From contig NZ_SLUB01000001.1 in assembly GCF_004799755.1 (NCBI RefSeq), positions 124,001-188,000 on the forward strand: a stretch of 64,000 nt of DNA. The letters run 5' to 3'. Below, piece after piece: positions 37,009-48,879 of the stretch. The position numbers and the translations under genes are program-made. The notes beneath the pieces are model-generated. The model searched no databases. It had not been told where the DNA came from and worked only from the letters and a program-made list of their open reading frames with translations. The stretch comes from Bacillus timonensis (lineage in GTDB: Bacteria > Bacillota > Bacilli > Bacillales > Bacillaceae_L). Each line of letters opens with the position of its first letter. Position 1 is the first letter of the stretch.

Positions 37009-37455
37009 ATGAGTCTTCTCGAGCGTTTGAATAATGATATGAAAACAGCGATGAAGAATAAAGAAAAAGATAGGCTATCTGTTATTCGAATGGTAAAGGC
37101 TGCTCTTCAAAATGAAGGAATTAAGCTTGGTACCAGTGAACTTACAGAGGAAGCAGAGTTAACAGTTCTTACTCGTGAACTAAAACAACGAAAAGATTCC
37201 CTCCGCGAATTTAGTAACGCTGGTCGTGAAGATCTTGTTAATAAAATTCAAACTGAAATTGAGATATTAGAGGTATACCTTCCAGAACAATTGTCTGAAG
37301 AGGATCTTGTTGAGATTGTTAAAGAAACAGTACATGAGGTCAATGCTTCTTCAAAGGCTGACATGGGCAAAGTGATGGCCGCTATTATGCCTAAGGTAAA
37401 AGGGAAGGCAGACGGTGGTCTCGTAAACAAACTTGTTCAACAGCAATTATCTTAA
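37009..37455 (+). CDS. yqeY: GatB/YqeY domain protein
   Basis: 148-residue stand-alone YqeY domain, related to the tRNA-binding tail domain of GatB (amidotransferase subunit B). Family features: [26 protein letters not shown] start, [10 protein letters not shown] in the middle, and [14 protein letters not shown] at the end. Helical; probably binds tRNA, exact role unknown. Cotranscribed with rpsU, terminator at the end. Confidence 0.94.
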   Translation: MSLLERLNNDMKTAMKNKEKDRLSVIRMVKAALQNEGIKLGTSELTEEAELTVLTRELKQRKDSLREFSNAGREDLVNKIQTEIEILEVYLPEQLSEEDLVEIVKETVHEVNASSKADMGKVMAAIMPKVKGKADGGLVNKLVQQQLS

Positions 37456-37457
37456 CA

Positions 37458-37490
37458 AAAAACACCTTACATCGCGTAAGGTGTTTTTTC
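37458..37490 (+). terminator. Terminator after yqeY
   Basis: Stem AAAAACACCTTAC/GTAAGGTGTTTTT with a 5-nt loop and further T residues. Confidence 0.93.
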
Positions 37491-37676
37491 TTTTTAAAGA
37501 AAATAATAGGTGGTAAGGCTGTACGATTTAAATAGACTCCACATTCTTACATCCAAGAAGAAGGTAAATATTACCAATGAAAAGTTTGCATGGAAACATG
37601 AAATTATGAAACCTAATTCACATTTCAAACGTATTACATACTATCATGACGAAAAGAATTGAGAGGGGGGAATGCC

Positions 37677-39008
37677 TTGAAAAAGTGGAGAATCCTTTTA
37701 TTCCTTTCCGTTATTCTCTTGCCATTCATACTCACACTAACGCCTGATAAGAGCTTTAGTGCAGCAGATCAAGTGGTGTATATTATACCGTTAGAAGAAA
37801 CAGTCGAAAAAGGGCTAAGTGCTTTTATCGATCGTTCCATTACAGACGCTGAGAATAAAGGAGCAGACATCATCATTTTTGAAATAAATACTCCGGGTGG
37901 GGCAGTTGATGCTGCAACACAGATTGGCAAACGAATCCAAGACTCAACCATTCCTACAGTAGCATTTGTTAATAACGATGCCATCTCGGCAGGTGCTTTT
38001 ATCGCATTAAATGCTGATAAAATCTATATGTCTCATAATGGTCGAATGGGCGCAGCTGGGATTATTGACCAAGCAGGGAATACCGCAGATGAAAAAGCTG
38101 TTTCCTACTGGTTGTCAGCCATGAAAGGTGCTGCAGAAAACAATGGTCGTGATCCAATATATGCATTAGCAATGGCAGATAAAGAGATTGACCTTCCAGA
38201 ATTAGGTGCAGAAAAAGGGAAGTTCCTTACCTTAACATCTAAACAGGCTCTTCAAGTGGGTTATGCTGAAGGGGTTGTGAAGGATAGGACCGATTTATTA
38301 CAGACGTTAGGATACGAAAAAGCTGCTGTTGAACAAGCTGAATTGAGCCTTGCAGAAAAAATCGCACGCTTTATTACAAATCCAATTGTTGTATCAATCT
38401 TATTAACCATTGGAAGTTTAGGATTAGTTGTTGAATTATACTCTCCTGGTTTCGGTATTCCTGGTATAATGGGGATATCAGCGCTATTGCTCTTTTTCTA
38501 TGGGCATTTAGTAGCCGGACTAGCAGGTTTAGAATCCATTATTCTTTTTGTGGTAGGAATTGTTTTAATTTTACTGGAGTTTGTTTTGCCTGGGGGGATT
38601 ATAGGGTTGATTGGATTAGGGGCAATATTAACGAGCTTTTTCTTAGCTGGAAGTAGTATGATGGTAATAAGTATTTCACTTTTAGTAGCCTTAGTAGCTA
38701 CAATTGTTGTATCGATTATTTTAGTAAAGATATTTGGAAAGAAACTACATGTATTTAAAAAGATTATTCTTTTCGATTCCACCAATTCAGAGAGTGGGTA
38801 TGTTTCAAATAAGAACCGTATGGATTTAATCGGTAAACAAGGCATAGCCCTTACAACATTAAGACCTTCTGGCACAGCTATTATCAATGATGAAAGACTA
38901 GATGTTGTCACACAAGGTAACTACATTGAGAAAAATACAAAAATTGAAGTTATTAAAACAGAAGGTTCTCGAATTGTTGTTCGAGAAGTTCCTGATATTA
39001 ATAAATAA
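37677..39008 (+). CDS. yqeZ: NfeD family membrane protease-like protein (long form)
   Basis: Partner of the flotillin FloA. Signal peptide (to about residue 28), a ClpP/SppA-type serine protease domain with NTPGGAVDAA and the nucleophile region DAISAGAFIA, four membrane segments, then the C-terminal NfeD OB-fold domain. 443 residues. The frame opens at 37659; the TTG at 37677 follows GAGGGGGGAA and is chosen. Forms yqeZ-floA-yqfB; this block is under the ECF sigma factor W in B. subtilis, and I could not confirm such a promoter. Confidence 0.92.
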   Translation: MKKWRILLFLSVILLPFILTLTPDKSFSAADQVVYIIPLEETVEKGLSAFIDRSITDAENKGADIIIFEINTPGGAVDAATQIGKRIQDSTIPTVAFVNNDAISAGAFIALNADKIYMSHNGRMGAAGIIDQAGNTADEKAVSYWLSAMKGAAENNGRDPIYALAMADKEIDLPELGAEKGKFLTLTSKQALQVGYAEGVVKDRTDLLQTLGYEKAAVEQAELSLAEKIARFITNPIVVSILLTIGSLGLVVELYSPGFGIPGIMGISALLLFFYGHLVAGLAGLESIILFVVGIVLILLEFVLPGGIIGLIGLGAILTSFFLAGSSMMVISISLLVALVATIVVSIILVKIFGKKLHVFKKIILFDSTNSESGYVSNKNRMDLIGKQGIALTTLRPSGTAIINDERLDVVTQGNYIEKNTKIEVIKTEGSRIVVREVPDINK

Positions 39009-39027
39009 CAATTAGGAGGAAGAAAAT

Positions 39028-40017
39028 ATGCCAACAGGTATGATCACCATTTTAATATTGATTGCACTCGCTATTATTTTATTGGCTGTACTATTTACAT
39101 TTGTGCCAGTTGCACTATGGATTTCAGCACTGGCAGCTGGTGTCCGTGTAAGTATCTTTACATTAATCGGGATGAGGTTACGTCGGGTTATCCCGAACCG
39201 TGTCATTATTCCGTTAATTAAGGCTCAAAAAGCAGGATTACAACTTCATACAAACCAGTTGGAGAGTCATTATTTAGCAGGTGGTAATGTTGACCGAGTT
39301 GTAAACGCGTTAATCGCAGCACAACGTGCAAACATTGATTTAACCTTTGAAAGAGCAGCTGCAATCGACTTAGCTGGGCGTGACGTGTTAGAAGCTGTGC
39401 AAATGAGTGTTAACCCTAAGGTCATCGAAACGCCGTTTATTTCAGGTGTTGCCATGGATGGAATTGAAGTAAAAGCAAAAACTCGTATCACCGTTCGAGC
39501 CAATATTGACCGTTTAGTCGGGGGGGCAGGGGAAGAAACTGTTATTGCCCGTGTAGGTGAGGGTATTGTAAGTACAATCGGTTCTCAAACGGACCACAAA
39601 AAGGTTCTTGAAAATCCTGATATGATTTCTCAAACGGTTTTAGCAAAAGGGCTAGATGCAGGTACTGCATTTGAAATCCTATCTATTGATATTGCAGATA
39701 TTGATATCGGTAGAAATATAGGTGCCGTACTTCAAACAGACCAAGCAGAAGCTGACAAGAAAATTGCGCAAGCGAAAGCGGAAGAACGTCGTGCAATGGC
39801 GGTTGCTAGTGAACAAGAAATGCGCGCCCGTGTAGAAGAAATGAAAGCGAAGGTTGTTGAAGCGGAGGCTGAAGTACCTTTAGCAATGGCAGAAGCATTA
39901 CGTTCTGGTAATCTTGGTGTACTTGATTATACAAATCTAAAAAATATCATGGCTGATACTGATATGAGAAATTCTATTGGTAAAAGCACACTTACCGATG
40001 ATGAAGATCAAAAATAA
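39028..40017 (+). CDS. floA: Flotillin-like protein FloA
   Basis: Scaffold of functional membrane microdomains that affects sporulation, secretion and membrane fluidity. One N-terminal hydrophobic hairpin (residues about 4-45), an SPFH domain, and a C-terminal coiled coil with Ala-Glu repeats ([20 protein letters not shown]). 329 residues, full length. TAGGAGG precedes the ATG. Located 19 bp after its NfeD partner, which supports a joint function. Confidence 0.97.
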   Translation: MPTGMITILILIALAIILLAVLFTFVPVALWISALAAGVRVSIFTLIGMRLRRVIPNRVIIPLIKAQKAGLQLHTNQLESHYLAGGNVDRVVNALIAAQRANIDLTFERAAAIDLAGRDVLEAVQMSVNPKVIETPFISGVAMDGIEVKAKTRITVRANIDRLVGGAGEETVIARVGEGIVSTIGSQTDHKKVLENPDMISQTVLAKGLDAGTAFEILSIDIADIDIGRNIGAVLQTDQAEADKKIAQAKAEERRAMAVASEQEMRARVEEMKAKVVEAEAEVPLAMAEALRSGNLGVLDYTNLKNIMADTDMRNSIGKSTLTDDEDQK

Positions 40018-40059
40018 TAATCATGAATAAACCTCAAAACTTGAAAGGAGGTTTACACT

Positions 40060-40542
40060 TTGGATTCACCTATAAAAGAGTTTATTGACTTTATTTTGTC
40101 AAATCCCTTAATTTTGATTGTCCTATTTGGATTTTTTATTAATGCGTTTAAACGTTTTGCGAGTGGTAAAAAAGAGCCAACGACTCAAATTCCACTGCCG
40201 AAGCAGTTTAATCCATTTGACCAAGAACCAAAACCTGAAAAAGAAGATTATCAGGCTGAGACAAAGTATGATTATATAGAACCTGTTCCTGAGTTGGTTT
40301 CTGATTCACATGTTCCAAACACGTTTTATGAACGTTATCAAGAGCTCCAAGAAAAGGGAACTTATCATGAAACAACAATACAGGATGAAGAACCAATCCA
40401 AACGGTTATTAAACCGTTAGAAGTTTCTTCAGAACATAAAGCTTTCAAAAGCTTTTCAAAAAATAAGGTCGTCGAAGGGATTATTTGGTCCGAAATTCTT
40501 GGTTCGCCAAGAGCAAAAAAACCCTACCAATCCCGTCCTTAA
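40060..40542 (+). CDS. yqfB: Unknown membrane-anchored protein in the yqfB position
   Basis: 160 residues; one membrane segment near the N-terminus (LILIVLFGFFINAF), then a hydrophilic acidic cytoplasmic part and a basic C-terminus (SPRAKKPYQSRP). TTG start at 40060 after AAAGGAGG. It follows floA by 42 bp and is probably cotranscribed. I do not recognise a domain; the symbol is given only by position in the conserved gene order, and the sequence similarity to yqfB was not checked. Confidence 0.75.
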   Translation: MDSPIKEFIDFILSNPLILIVLFGFFINAFKRFASGKKEPTTQIPLPKQFNPFDQEPKPEKEDYQAETKYDYIEPVPELVSDSHVPNTFYERYQELQEKGTYHETTIQDEEPIQTVIKPLEVSSEHKAFKSFSKNKVVEGIIWSEILGSPRAKKPYQSRP

Positions 40543-40583
40543 AATATTTTGCGGGTAGAACTCCTATATAAAAAATGTTCTAT

Positions 40584-40624
40584 GAACCCCCTTTTACTCA
40601 TAAACATGAGTTGAAAGGGGGTTC
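40584..40624 (+). promoter_or_regulatory. Hairpin covering the yqfC ribosome-binding site
   Basis: GAACCCCCTTT (40584-40594) pairs perfectly with AAAGGGGGTTC (40614-40624), with an inner ACTCAT/ATGAGT stem and AAAC loop. The AAAGGGGG arm is the only plausible ribosome-binding site for the yqfC ATG at 40631. It may also act as the end of the floA-yqfB transcript. Confidence 0.75.
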
Positions 40625-40630
40625 TTTGTT

Positions 40631-40915
40631 ATGCCTAAAAACATAGGACAACGCATGAAAAGATGGATCACAAACAAGATGGAACTTCCTGCTGACGTCA
40701 TGATGGATCTTCCAAGAATAACTATGATTGGCCAATTACATATTTACATAGAAAATCATCGTGGATTATTAACCTTTTCAGATAAAGAAGTACGGTTATT
40801 ACTGAAACAAGGACAACTTCTAATCAAAGGTAAAGCATTTGTTATTAAAACCATATTACCCGAGGAAATAATGCTTGAAGGAAAGATCGAACATGTGCAA
40901 TATATCGAGAAATGA
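40631..40915 (+). CDS. yqfC: Sporulation protein YqfC (YabP/YqfC family)
   Basis: 94-residue protein of the YabP/YqfC family, mother-cell sporulation proteins of unknown molecular role. It has MELPADVMMDLPRITMIG and LHIYIENHRGLLTFSDKEV, typical of the family. In B. subtilis yqfC-yqfD is under sigma-E. A weak candidate is AAATATT near 40540 with CTATATAA near 40564. The ribosome-binding site lies inside a strong hairpin. yqfD follows after 24 bp. Confidence 0.92.
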   Translation: MPKNIGQRMKRWITNKMELPADVMMDLPRITMIGQLHIYIENHRGLLTFSDKEVRLLLKQGQLLIKGKAFVIKTILPEEIMLEGKIEHVQYIEK

Positions 40916-40939
40916 ACATGAAACACTAGGGGGATTAGC

Positions 40940-42127
40940 ATGAAAAACCATTGGTTGCACTTTTTTAGTGGGAGTGTCAAGGCTGTTATTACAGGAAAAG
41001 GGACAGAGCGTTTTGTAAATGAATGTGTTAGACAAGGGATTGTAGTATGGGATGTGAAGAAGCCAGGCACCCATAGCCTGAGCTTCTCTATGTATTTAAA
41101 AGATATAAAAAAAATTAGACGAGTTGTTCGTAAAAATGATTGTAAACTTCGATTCATTGGAAAAAAAGGCTTACCATTTCTCATTCAAAAAGCTATACAC
41201 AATAGTGGATTTTTAATCGGAGCTATTTCCTTTTTTATCATTGTAACGATTTTATCAAATATGGTTTGGGGTATAGAGGTGAAAGGGGCTAAACCTGAAA
41301 CAGAGCATCGCATTATTCAAGAACTAAAAAAACTTGGAGTAGAAAGAGGTAAACTGCAATTTTTCATTGAAGATAATGAATCATTGCAACGCCATTTAGA
41401 AGATGCCATTAATGATATTACATGGATAGGTGTGGAATTAAATGGGACGACCTATCATTTTGAAGTGGTTGAAAAGAATCAACCAGAGCCACCTGAACAA
41501 TATAGTCCAAGGAATCTTGTTGCCAATAAAAAAGCAATCATCAAGAAACTAATTGTAGAAGAAGGGAAGCCTGTTGTTGCTGAAAATGATTTTGTCAAAA
41601 AAGGGGATCTACTAGTTAGCGGCAAAATTGGTAAAGAGGGCAATGAAGTTTACGTACCTGCACGCGGGAAAATTTTTGGCGAAACTTGGTACAAGTCTGA
41701 AGTTACGGTAGATATTACAACGAAATTTGAAGTGCTAACTGGGAATAATAAAATAAAACATTTTCTCTCTTTAGGAAATCTGCGTATTCCAATTTGGGGA
41801 TTTGGAAAGATTGAATATAAGGATTATCAAACAGAATTGGATAAAAGACATATCAAATTCTTTAATTGGGAACTTCCAGTTGCATATGCGAAAGAAACAA
41901 TTAGAGAGAGTGAAAAAATCACTAGAACCTATAAAACGAATGAGGCTATAGAGGTCGCAAAAGAAATTGGGAGAAATAAATTAGAGCAACAACTAGATAG
42001 TGATGCTGAAATTAAAGAGGAAAAAGTTTTGCGTCAAACCATTAACAATGGTAAAGTAAAATTGGAAATAAAATATAATGTAATTGAGAATATCGTCACT
42101 ACGATACCATTAGTTCAAGGAGACTAA
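40940..42127 (+). CDS. yqfD: Sporulation protein YqfD
   Basis: 395-residue membrane protein: a soluble N-terminal domain, one membrane segment (GFLIGAISFFIIVTILSN) and a large extracytoplasmic part with a central beta-rich region (KKGDLLVSGKIG). Needed for efficient sporulation in B. subtilis; mechanism unknown. GGGGGA precedes the ATG. phoH starts three bases after its stop codon. Confidence 0.92.
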   Translation: MKNHWLHFFSGSVKAVITGKGTERFVNECVRQGIVVWDVKKPGTHSLSFSMYLKDIKKIRRVVRKNDCKLRFIGKKGLPFLIQKAIHNSGFLIGAISFFIIVTILSNMVWGIEVKGAKPETEHRIIQELKKLGVERGKLQFFIEDNESLQRHLEDAINDITWIGVELNGTTYHFEVVEKNQPEPPEQYSPRNLVANKKAIIKKLIVEEGKPVVAENDFVKKGDLLVSGKIGKEGNEVYVPARGKIFGETWYKSEVTVDITTKFEVLTGNNKIKHFLSLGNLRIPIWGFGKIEYKDYQTELDKRHIKFFNWELPVAYAKETIRESEKITRTYKTNEAIEVAKEIGRNKLEQQLDSDAEIKEEKVLRQTINNGKVKLEIKYNVIENIVTTIPLVQGD

Positions 42128-42130
42128 AGG

Positions 42131-43102
42131 ATGTCAGAAGATTTAGTAATGAGTAAACATCAACTAGAAAATCCAAATGAGGCACTTGTTTTATTTGGAA
42201 ATAATGATCTTCATCTTAAAAGAATTGAAGAAGAATTAAATGTTTCAATTATCACACGAGGTGAGGCACTTCATGTCTCAGGTGACCCAACAAATGTACA
42301 GCTTGTTGAGGAAATCATTGAAAAGCTTCTTGCTGTGATACGAAAAGGAATACGTGTAAGTGAACGTGATGTCATTTACTGTATTCAAATGGCGAAAAGC
42401 GGGAAAGTGGATTCGTTTGAAGAATTATATGATGAGGAAATAACAAAAACGGCAAAAGGAAAATCCATTCGTGTGAAAACACATGGACAACGTCAATATG
42501 TGGCTGCCATTAAACAGCATGATTTGGTATTTGGTATTGGTCCAGCGGGTACTGGAAAGACTTATTTGGCAGTAGTTATGGCAGTTAATGCCCTGAAAAA
42601 TGGACAGGTTAAACGAATTATTTTAACGCGTCCAGCTGTTGAAGCCGGTGAGAGCCTAGGATTTTTACCAGGAGATTTAAAAGAAAAGGTTGATCCATAT
42701 TTACGACCTCTATATGATGGACTACATGATGTGCTTGGTGCAGAGCATACCGAACGTTTAATGGAACGAGGTATCATTGAAATTGCCCCATTAGCCTATA
42801 TGAGAGGGCGTACACTTGATGATGCTTTCGTCATCTTAGATGAAGCACAAAATACAACAATAGCCCAAATGAAGATGTTTTTGACAAGGTTAGGTTTTGG
42901 CTCTAAAATGGTCATAACTGGCGATATTTCGCAAATTGATTTACCTAAAGGGGTAAAATCTGGCTTACGTGAAGCAATGAATATCCTGAAGGATGTATAT
43001 GGTTCTGCATTTATCTACTTGGAACAGTCAGATGTTGTTCGTCACCCTCTTGTGGCACGTATTATTGAAGCGTATGAAAAGGTTGAAGCTGATCAGAAGT
43101 AA
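42131..43102 (+). CDS. phoH: PhoH family ATPase
   Basis: Cytoplasmic RNA-associated P-loop ATPase (YbeZ/PhoH), often acting with the RNase YbeY. KH-like N-terminus, Walker A GPAGTGKTYLAV, Walker B VILDEAQNTT, and sensor VITGDISQIDLP. 323 residues. Cotranscribed with yqfD. Despite the name, no phosphate-regulated site is seen. ybeY lies two genes downstream, consistent with the known partnership. A terminator follows. Confidence 0.95.
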   Translation: MSEDLVMSKHQLENPNEALVLFGNNDLHLKRIEEELNVSIITRGEALHVSGDPTNVQLVEEIIEKLLAVIRKGIRVSERDVIYCIQMAKSGKVDSFEELYDEEITKTAKGKSIRVKTHGQRQYVAAIKQHDLVFGIGPAGTGKTYLAVVMAVNALKNGQVKRIILTRPAVEAGESLGFLPGDLKEKVDPYLRPLYDGLHDVLGAEHTERLMERGIIEIAPLAYMRGRTLDDAFVILDEAQNTTIAQMKMFLTRLGFGSKMVITGDISQIDLPKGVKSGLREAMNILKDVYGSAFIYLEQSDVVRHPLVARIIEAYEKVEADQK

Positions 43103-43129
43103 AAGACCCACATGGAATGGGTCTTTTTT
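43101..43129 (+). terminator. Terminator after phoH
   Basis: Stem AAAGACCCA/TGGGTCTTT with 7-nt loop and a T-run. Confidence 0.92.
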
Positions 43130-43178
43130 ATCATTAAAGGAACTGGTAAAATAAGCCTTAGAAAAGGAGGTTCAAGAA

Positions 43179-45374
43179 ATGGGGAAAACAACAAAACTTA
43201 AAAATAAGTTGGCTGTAATTAATAGTATTCAATACCTACATATTTTGATTTATATCCTCCTTGCAGGAATCATGTTTTTAGTCATGTATAGTAATGTTAA
43301 ACCGGAAGTTTTGCATTTAGAGATTCTGCATCCATCTGAACAGACCATTCGTTCTCCACTAACAATTGAAGATAAAATTGCCACTAAGGCAAAACAGGAT
43401 GCAGCAGTAAAAGAAGTTGACGATGTTTTCACTCTTAAATCCGAATATGCAGATAATCAAGTGGATCTTGCCATTTCTATTTTTGACTCAATTGATGAAA
43501 CGAATAGTGAAGCATCAGATGTGTATAAATCTAAAGTGAAGGAATGGGAAAGTCTCACCGAGGAAGATCGAGGGGAAGAACCTAAACCATTGTCAGCTTC
43601 AGAGAAATTACAGATGTTAAAAACCAAGCTTCCACAGGATTTAACAAATCGAATCCCGGACGATGTTTTTACAGCGTTATTAACAGCTTCTCCTGAGCAA
43701 TTGTCTCGTACAAAAGATGCGGTTATCACAGCTGTAAATAATGTAATGAATACTCGTATTCCTTCATCTGAGGTAGAAAACGCAAAAAATAAAGTTGTGG
43801 AGGAATTACGGTATTCCAGTGTCGATACAGCACTACGGGAACCGATGCGTGAAATGGCTCGTTTTGCAGTCGTTCAAAACGTCTATTATGACGTTGAAGC
43901 TACAGAAGAAAAACGCCAACAAGCAATAGAAGCTGTGGAGCCAGTAAAAATTCTTCAAGGTCAAATCATCGTAGAAGAAGGTCAATTAATTACAAGGGAT
44001 ATTTATCGACAACTAGAGCTTTTAGGTATGACCAACACAAATAACCCCATTCAACCATTTATTGGCTTGGCGTTAATTCTTGTATTAGTTATTGGGGCAC
44101 TTGTTTATCATTTTTATAATGAAATACCGACCGACAGGCATCGCAATATTTATTTATTAATATTTGCGATTATCTTTACTATAACCATTTTATTAATGAA
44201 GGGTATAAGTTTATTCCAACAAATTGATTATTCGGATATAGGTTATATTGTTCCAGTGGCTATGGGGGCAATGCTAATAAAACTATTGATAAATGAAAAA
44301 GTCGCAATCCTTTCAAGCATGATTTTTGCTGTTTGTGGAAGTATTATCTTTAACCAGGGTGTTACAGGCACACTCAATTTCACAGCAGGGATCTATTTCT
44401 TGTTTGGTTGTTTAGCTGGCGTGTTGTTTTTAAGTAAGCATAATCGGAGAGGGAAAATTCTCCAAGCGGGGCTTTTTGTTGCTTTGATTAATATCGTTGT
44501 GATCTTTTCGATCATGTTATTACAAAATGGTAGTTACTCAAGCTTGGATTATGGTTCATCCATCATTATGGCAGTTTTATCTGGTGTAATAGCTGCTGTA
44601 TTAACAATAGGTCTATTGCCGTTCTTTGAAGCTGGCTTTAATATTCTTTCAACGATGAAATTAATCGAATTATCTAACCCGAATCATCCGTTACTGCGAA
44701 AAATTTTGACGGAAGCACCAGGAACTTATCATCATAGTGTCATGGTCGCGAATTTATCTGAGTCTGCCTGTGAAGCAATTGGAGCGAATGGATTATTAGC
44801 AAGAGTTGCATCGTATTATCATGATATTGGTAAAACGAAACGACCCCATTTTTTTATTGAAAATCAGATGAATATTGAAAACCCACATGATAAGATTGCA
44901 CCACAGCTTAGTAAAACAATTATTACAGCACATGCCACAGATGGAGCAGAGACACTAAGGAAATTTAAAATGCCGAAAGAAATTGTCGACATTGCGGAGC
45001 AGCATCATGGGACAACATTGTTAAAATATTTTTATCATAAAGCAAAGCAACAAAGTGATCGAGAAATTCTTGAATCAGATTTTAGATATGAGGGACCTAA
45101 AGCACAAACAAAAGAGGCTTCCGTAATTGGTATTGCAGATAGCGTTGAAGCAGCAGTTCGTTCACTATCAAATCCAACCCCGCAAAAAATCGAATCGTTA
45201 GTAAATAATATTATCGCCGATCGATTACAGGATGGGCAATTTGATGAATGTAACATCACGCTTAAAGAGCTTGATATTGTTGCAAAAACACTTTGTGAAT
45301 CACTTAAGGGGATTTTCCACTCAAGGATAGAATACCCTGCGGAGGCTACAAAACAGAAGGTGAAAGAAGCATGA
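43179..45374 (+). CDS. pgpH: PgpH family c-di-AMP phosphodiesterase (7TM-HD)
   Basis: Membrane phosphodiesterase degrading cyclic di-AMP. One N-terminal membrane segment, a large extracytoplasmic 7TMR-HDED domain (residues about 50-290), seven further segments, then a cytoplasmic HD domain with [25 protein letters not shown] and [11 protein letters not shown]. 731 residues. GGAGG precedes the ATG. It overlaps ybeY by four bases. This is yqfF of B. subtilis. Confidence 0.95.
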   Translation: MGKTTKLKNKLAVINSIQYLHILIYILLAGIMFLVMYSNVKPEVLHLEILHPSEQTIRSPLTIEDKIATKAKQDAAVKEVDDVFTLKSEYADNQVDLAISIFDSIDETNSEASDVYKSKVKEWESLTEEDRGEEPKPLSASEKLQMLKTKLPQDLTNRIPDDVFTALLTASPEQLSRTKDAVITAVNNVMNTRIPSSEVENAKNKVVEELRYSSVDTALREPMREMARFAVVQNVYYDVEATEEKRQQAIEAVEPVKILQGQIIVEEGQLITRDIYRQLELLGMTNTNNPIQPFIGLALILVLVIGALVYHFYNEIPTDRHRNIYLLIFAIIFTITILLMKGISLFQQIDYSDIGYIVPVAMGAMLIKLLINEKVAILSSMIFAVCGSIIFNQGVTGTLNFTAGIYFLFGCLAGVLFLSKHNRRGKILQAGLFVALINIVVIFSIMLLQNGSYSSLDYGSSIIMAVLSGVIAAVLTIGLLPFFEAGFNILSTMKLIELSNPNHPLLRKILTEAPGTYHHSVMVANLSESACEAIGANGLLARVASYYHDIGKTKRPHFFIENQMNIENPHDKIAPQLSKTIITAHATDGAETLRKFKMPKEIVDIAEQHHGTTLLKYFYHKAKQQSDREILESDFRYEGPKAQTKEASVIGIADSVEAAVRSLSNPTPQKIESLVNNIIADRLQDGQFDECNITLKELDIVAKTLCESLKGIFHSRIEYPAEATKQKVKEA

Positions 45375-45841
45375 GATTAGAAATCGATTTTAATGATGAA
45401 ATAGGAGAAGTAAAAGAAGAAGAATGTACATTAGTGAGGGAACTCCTTTTTTTAGCTGCTGAAAAAGAAGGAGTTAAAGAAGGAACAGAGGTTTCAATTA
45501 CATTTGTGGACAATGATCGGATTCAAGAAATTAATCGAGAATATCGCGACAAGGATCAACCAACAGATGTTATTTCCTTTGCCATGGAAGAGATGGGTGA
45601 AGGAGAAATTGCGATCATCGGTGATGACATACCAAAGCTATTAGGAGATATCATCATTTCAATTCCAAGAACAAGGGAGCAGGCCGAGGATTATGGACAT
45701 TCCTTTGCACGGGAATTAGGTTTCCTTGCAGTTCATGGTTTCTTGCATTTACTTGGCTACGACCATATGACAAAAGAGGATGAGAGTAAAATGTTTTCAA
45801 GACAAAAGGAAATCCTAGAGGCGTATGGACTTGAACGGTAA
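45371..45841 (+). CDS. ybeY: rRNA maturation endoribonuclease YbeY
   Basis: Zinc metalloprotein involved in 16S rRNA 3' maturation and 70S quality control. The zinc motif HGxLHLxGYDH is intact ([11 protein letters not shown], about residue 120), with the upstream PTDVISFAM stretch. 156 residues. Its start overlaps pgpH by four bases and its end overlaps dgkA by 17 bp. Confidence 0.96.
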   Translation: MRLEIDFNDEIGEVKEEECTLVRELLFLAAEKEGVKEGTEVSITFVDNDRIQEINREYRDKDQPTDVISFAMEEMGEGEIAIIGDDIPKLLGDIIISIPRTREQAEDYGHSFARELGFLAVHGFLHLLGYDHMTKEDESKMFSRQKEILEAYGLER

Positions 45842-46205
45842 AAGTAAATGGATTCGTTTTATCAAAAGCTTTTCGTTTGCTCTTCAAGGCTTGCGTGAAG
45901 CATTTTTTTCGGAACGTAATTTACAAGTACATTTATTGTGTTCAATCATTGTTGTGATTTGTGGTTTTCTTTTCCAAATCACAAGGGTGGAATGGATGGT
46001 TATTCTACTATTAATTGGTGGAATGTTTTCAATTGAATTGATGAATACAGCAGTTGAAAAAGTGGTGGATTTAGTTACAAGTGAATTTCACCCCTTGGCT
46101 AAGAAAGCGAAAGATATTGCAGCTGGATCTGTTCTCATTTATGCGATCATTTCTGTGATGATAGGATTAATCATATTCCTACCTTATTTAAAAAGATTAA
46201 TTTAG
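45825..46205 (+). CDS. dgkA: Undecaprenol/diacylglycerol kinase family protein
   Basis: Small trimeric membrane kinase with three segments; in Gram-positives it phosphorylates undecaprenol to supply lipid carrier. The signature [14 protein letters not shown] (about residues 75-88) holds the catalytic and metal-binding Glu. 126 residues. It starts inside the end of ybeY, so it is probably translated by coupling. Confidence 0.94.
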   Translation: MDLNGKSKWIRFIKSFSFALQGLREAFFSERNLQVHLLCSIIVVICGFLFQITRVEWMVILLLIGGMFSIELMNTAVEKVVDLVTSEFHPLAKKAKDIAAGSVLIYAIISVMIGLIIFLPYLKRLI

Positions 46206-46275
46206 AGAAAATTCTTACAATTATGTAACAAATAATTTAAACCCATGCATAAATCAAGATTTTTATGTAAAATAA

Positions 46276-47620
<1,345 letters not shown>

Positions 47621-47845
47621 AATGTGAACGTTACAGTATTTGCATTTGGTGAAAAAATACACGGATTAGCAAAATTTATGTAACATGTTTTTTAGGATTT
47701 TCGGTCAAGATATTCTTACAAGTAAATGTTCAAATGTACTTCGTCAAAGGTTAACTATTTGCAATGTGCGATTTGAACATCTACTACAAGTGAATGAAAT
47801 TGGAGTAGTCTTTGCTAGTCTTAATAACAGAAAGGTGGGGTTACT

Positions 47846-47989
47846 ATGTTAGATTTTACCTGGAAGGTGTTTAGTCAAACAGGTAATGTTGATACGTATC
47901 TTCTTTTTAAGGAATTGGAACAAGAGAAGACTGACAGACCCGAAACACAGAATGAGGAGCTAGCAGAAATAGATTTTCCAATTACTTGA
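47846..47989 (+). CDS. yqzL: YqzL family small protein
   Basis: 47 residues, MLDFTWKVFSQTGNVDTYLL followed by an acidic tail (FKELEQEK ... EIDFPIT). It matches the YqzL family, always between era and recO in Bacillus. Function unknown. AGGTGGGG precedes the ATG at 47846. Probably cotranscribed with recO. Confidence 0.92.
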   Translation: MLDFTWKVFSQTGNVDTYLLFKELEQEKTDRPETQNEELAEIDFPIT

Positions 47990-48084
47990 CCATCCTACTT
48001 TAGCGTCTTTGACTTATTTAAAGGACGCGCTATTTTAGTAACAATGGTAATTGGTTGCCTTGTTGCCAATGGATGGTGACAGAA

Positions 48085-48834
48085 GTGCTACAAAAATGCG
48101 AAGGTATCATCATAAGAACAAATGATTATGGAGAAACAAATAAAATTGTAACGTTGTATACCCGTGAATGGGGGAAAATTGGGGTAATGGCAAGAGGCGC
48201 AAAAAAACCTAGTAGTCGTCTTGCTGCTATTACCCAGGTTTTTACATATGGGCAGTTTTTAGTTCAAAAAACGTCTGGTTTAGGCGTTTTACAACAAGGT
48301 GAAACCATAGCAACTTTTCGTTCGATACGGGAAGATATTTTCTTAACCGCATATGCATCTTATGTAGTGGAATTAACTGATAAGTGTACGGAAGATAGGA
48401 AAACGAACCCGTTTTTATTCGAGATGCTATATCAAACGATAAATTACTTAGATGAAGGATATGATCCTGAAATTCTTCTGTATATTTATGAACTTAAAAT
48501 GCTCCCTTTACTTGGATTGTATCCTCAACTTAACGAATGTTCGATATGTAAAAGTACAGAAGGCGAATTTGCTTTTTCGATCAAAGAAGGTGGGCTTCTT
48601 TGTCATCGTTGCTATGAAAAAGAACCGTATCATCTAAAAGTATCACAAGCAACTATTCGTTTACTTCGCTTGTTCTATTATTTTGATTTAAGTCGATTAG
48701 GCAGTATTGCCGTAAAGGATGAGACGAAGAAAGAAATAAAACAAGTTATAGATATGTATTATGAAGAATATTCAGGTTTGTATTTAAAATCAAAACGATT
48801 CTTAGATCAACTTGATAATTTTCGACTACCGTAA
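48085..48834 (+). CDS. recO: DNA repair protein RecO
   Basis: Recombination mediator that, with RecR, loads RecA on SSB-coated DNA. N-terminal OB fold ([31 protein letters not shown]), a helical core, and a zinc site (CSICKS ... CHRC). The frame opens at 48055; the GTG at 48085 follows GGTGAC and begins [11 protein letters not shown] as in relatives (249 residues). Confidence 0.95.
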   Translation: MLQKCEGIIIRTNDYGETNKIVTLYTREWGKIGVMARGAKKPSSRLAAITQVFTYGQFLVQKTSGLGVLQQGETIATFRSIREDIFLTAYASYVVELTDKCTEDRKTNPFLFEMLYQTINYLDEGYDPEILLYIYELKMLPLLGLYPQLNECSICKSTEGEFAFSIKEGGLLCHRCYEKEPYHLKVSQATIRLLRLFYYFDLSRLGSIAVKDETKKEIKQVIDMYYEEYSGLYLKSKRFLDQLDNFRLP

Positions 48835-48844
48835 AGTGGACTAC

Positions 48845-48873
48845 TTGACATGACTGGAATTATGGAATATAGT
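48845..48873 (+). promoter_or_regulatory. Sigma-A promoter of the glyQS T-box leader
   Basis: Consensus TTGACA (48845-48850), 17-nt spacer, TATAGT (48868-48873), 11 nt after the recO stop. Confidence 0.9.
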
Positions 48874-48879
48874 TCAATT

